Assembly: GCA_031285605.1 (NCBI GenBank)
Contig: JAITVW010000059.1
Span: 1-17,380 of the forward strand
Origin: Fusobacteriales bacterium
GTDB lineage: Bacteria; Fusobacteriota; Fusobacteriia; Fusobacteriales; Leptotrichiaceae
Direction: 5' to 3'
DNA: 17,380 nucleotides
A program made the position numbers and the translations under genes. Positions 16,720 to 17,380 of the stretch are shown in pieces. Position 1 is the stretch's first letter, and the number at the start of each line of letters is the position of its first letter. Below the pieces are notes generated by a model that worked only from the letters and a program-made list of their open reading frames with translations, had not been told where the DNA came from and did no database searches.

Positions 16720-16947
16720 GTAATGTCTTTATTTCATCCTTTAATATCTCGGAATGTGTTCCAAATATAGCCTGCACCTCTTCTTCTCCGACCTTTAGTA
16801 TACCTTTTGCACCTAATTTTTTCAGTTCATCGTCATTTATTTTTTTGTATCTGCTACTGCTACTCTTAATCTTGTAATACATGCATCCAGACTTTTTATA
16901 TTTTCTTTTCCTCCGAGTGCTTCCAATACCGCTTTTGCCTGTTCACT
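16703..16947 (-). pseudogene. PTS EIIB domain (glucose family), 5'-truncated and frameshifted
   Basis: On the minus strand, from 16947 the frame reads [20 protein letters not shown] followed by [16 protein letters not shown], containing the EIIB phosphorylation site Cys in the CITRLR motif. It then meets TAA. Restoring one A in the A7 tract (plus 16840-16846) continues as [20 protein letters not shown], then VQAIFGTHSEILKDEIK, ending at TAA (16703-16705). This is a complete glucose-superfamily EIIB fold in two frames. An in-frame stop lies directly before Ser, and no EIIC or start codon is attached, so the domain is a severed remnant. Intact EIIB passes phosphate from EIIA to the incoming sugar. 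Confidence 0.85.
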
Positions 16948-17180
16948 TTAAATATTTGTAGAATTTTTACAGAATAAAAGCAGTTCTATACAGATTTTTA
17001 TCAGAGAGGAGTTTATCTGAATTCGAGTGTGTGCGAAATTCTCTTTAAATTAATATTTATTTAATAAATGTACTGTTTTATGTTCTGGTATAATATACCT
17101 CTTAAATTACTGTATGTTAAACAAAACATCTTTACTCAGGGTGTTTTTTTAATATTTGCTCTTAATTTTACGGCAGTTTC
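16948..17180. other. spacer between EIIB remnant and IS256 element
   Basis: No gene or recognisable protein segment on either strand, although the EIIC domain expected next to EIIB should lie here. An isolated TATAAT occurs near 17090-17095 but leads to no ORF. Confidence 0.4.
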
Positions 17181-17380
17181 GAGCCTGTGGGAAAAAGTCT
17201 GTAAATAAAAAAAGCTTTCTATGGTAAAATTAAAATATCATAGGAGGCGATTTTTATGTCTAGAAGAAATAATGGAGAGAAATCAAGAAAAAGAAATGTA
17301 ATCACAGAATTAATAGAGCTGTATGATATAAAGTCAGCAGAAGATATACAGGACGCTCTGAAAGATTTATTAGGGGAAAC
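17181..17380 (+). mobile_element. left end of an IS256-family insertion sequence (continues past window)
   Basis: The element is inferred from the transposase start at 17256. Its left terminal repeat probably lies around 17181-17205 (GAGCCTGTGGGAAAAAGTCT onward), about 50 bases before the ORF-proximal sequences, a layout and GxCTGT..AAAAAGTCTGT pattern usual for IS256-like ends. The right end is outside the window, so neither the repeat nor a target duplication can be checked here. Confidence 0.55.
17256..17380 (+). CDS. IS256-family (Mutator-type) transposase, N-terminal part
   Basis: Partial: 41 codons to the window edge, still open. The sequence MSRRNNGEKSRKRNVITELI then ELYDIKSAEDIQDALKDLLG matches the start of IS256-family transposases, whose N-terminus typically reads ...LIxxYDIKTMxDIQxALKDLLG before the ELGY block. 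The ATG is preceded by TAGGAGGCGA, a strong ribosome site. The DDE catalytic residues are beyond the edge, so intactness cannot be judged. It lies beside decayed PTS sequence, consistent with a region that accumulates insertions. Confidence 0.8.
   Translation, partial: MSRRNNGEKSRKRNVITELIELYDIKSAEDIQDALKDLLGE

Overview
The window is AT-rich chromosomal DNA from a bacterium, with very AT-rich intergenic gaps, strong AGGAGG-type ribosome sites and TTGACT/TATAAT-type promoters. Gene content and codon style (a ROK regulator beside a Leloir operon, a class II GalT, an AGCS symporter, glucose-family PTS debris) suggest a fermentative anaerobe. Fusobacteriota, perhaps a Sebaldella/Leptotrichia-like genome, is my best guess; this is inference, not proven by a marker gene. 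TAA, TAG and TGA are all used as ordinary stops.

Layout. Positions 120-1599 (minus strand) hold a secreted NlpC/P60 peptidase and the D-aminoacyl-tRNA deacylase Dtd, which form one operon with a clear promoter, and upstream of them a small membrane protein. Divergent from these is ligA (1804-3813, plus), followed by its own terminator. guaD (guanine deaminase, true start 4100) has its own promoter. Positions 5437-5657 (minus) carry the decayed 3' end of an IS3-family transposase. A ROK-family repressor (start probably 5755) precedes a complete Leloir galactose operon: galK, galM, galE, galT (7326-12171). The ROK protein is the obvious candidate regulator. GalK phosphorylates galactose made alpha by GalM; GalT and GalE exchange and epimerise the UDP-sugars.

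The most striking point is that galT carries an in-frame TAG at codon 12 counted from its well-placed start at 10642. The rest of the gene is open to 12171. Either GalT is made from a poor internal start lacking about 35 residues, or the gene is newly broken, or the base is a sequencing error.

Downstream come an AGCS sodium:alanine/glycine symporter (12473-13804) with a good terminator, a YghZ-type aldo/keto reductase (13983-14978) with a terminator, and on the minus strand a PHP-domain phosphoesterase (15422-16318). The right end (16319-17380) is a graveyard: a short orphan coding tail, a tiny truncated plus-strand ORF, a PTS EIIB domain truncated at its 5' end and frameshifted in an A-tract, and then the 5' end of an IS256-family transposase cut by the window edge.

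I see no CRISPR array, rRNA or tRNA gene, and no convincing undescribed system. The unusual material is gene decay, the galT amber codon and several unexplained inverted repeats.
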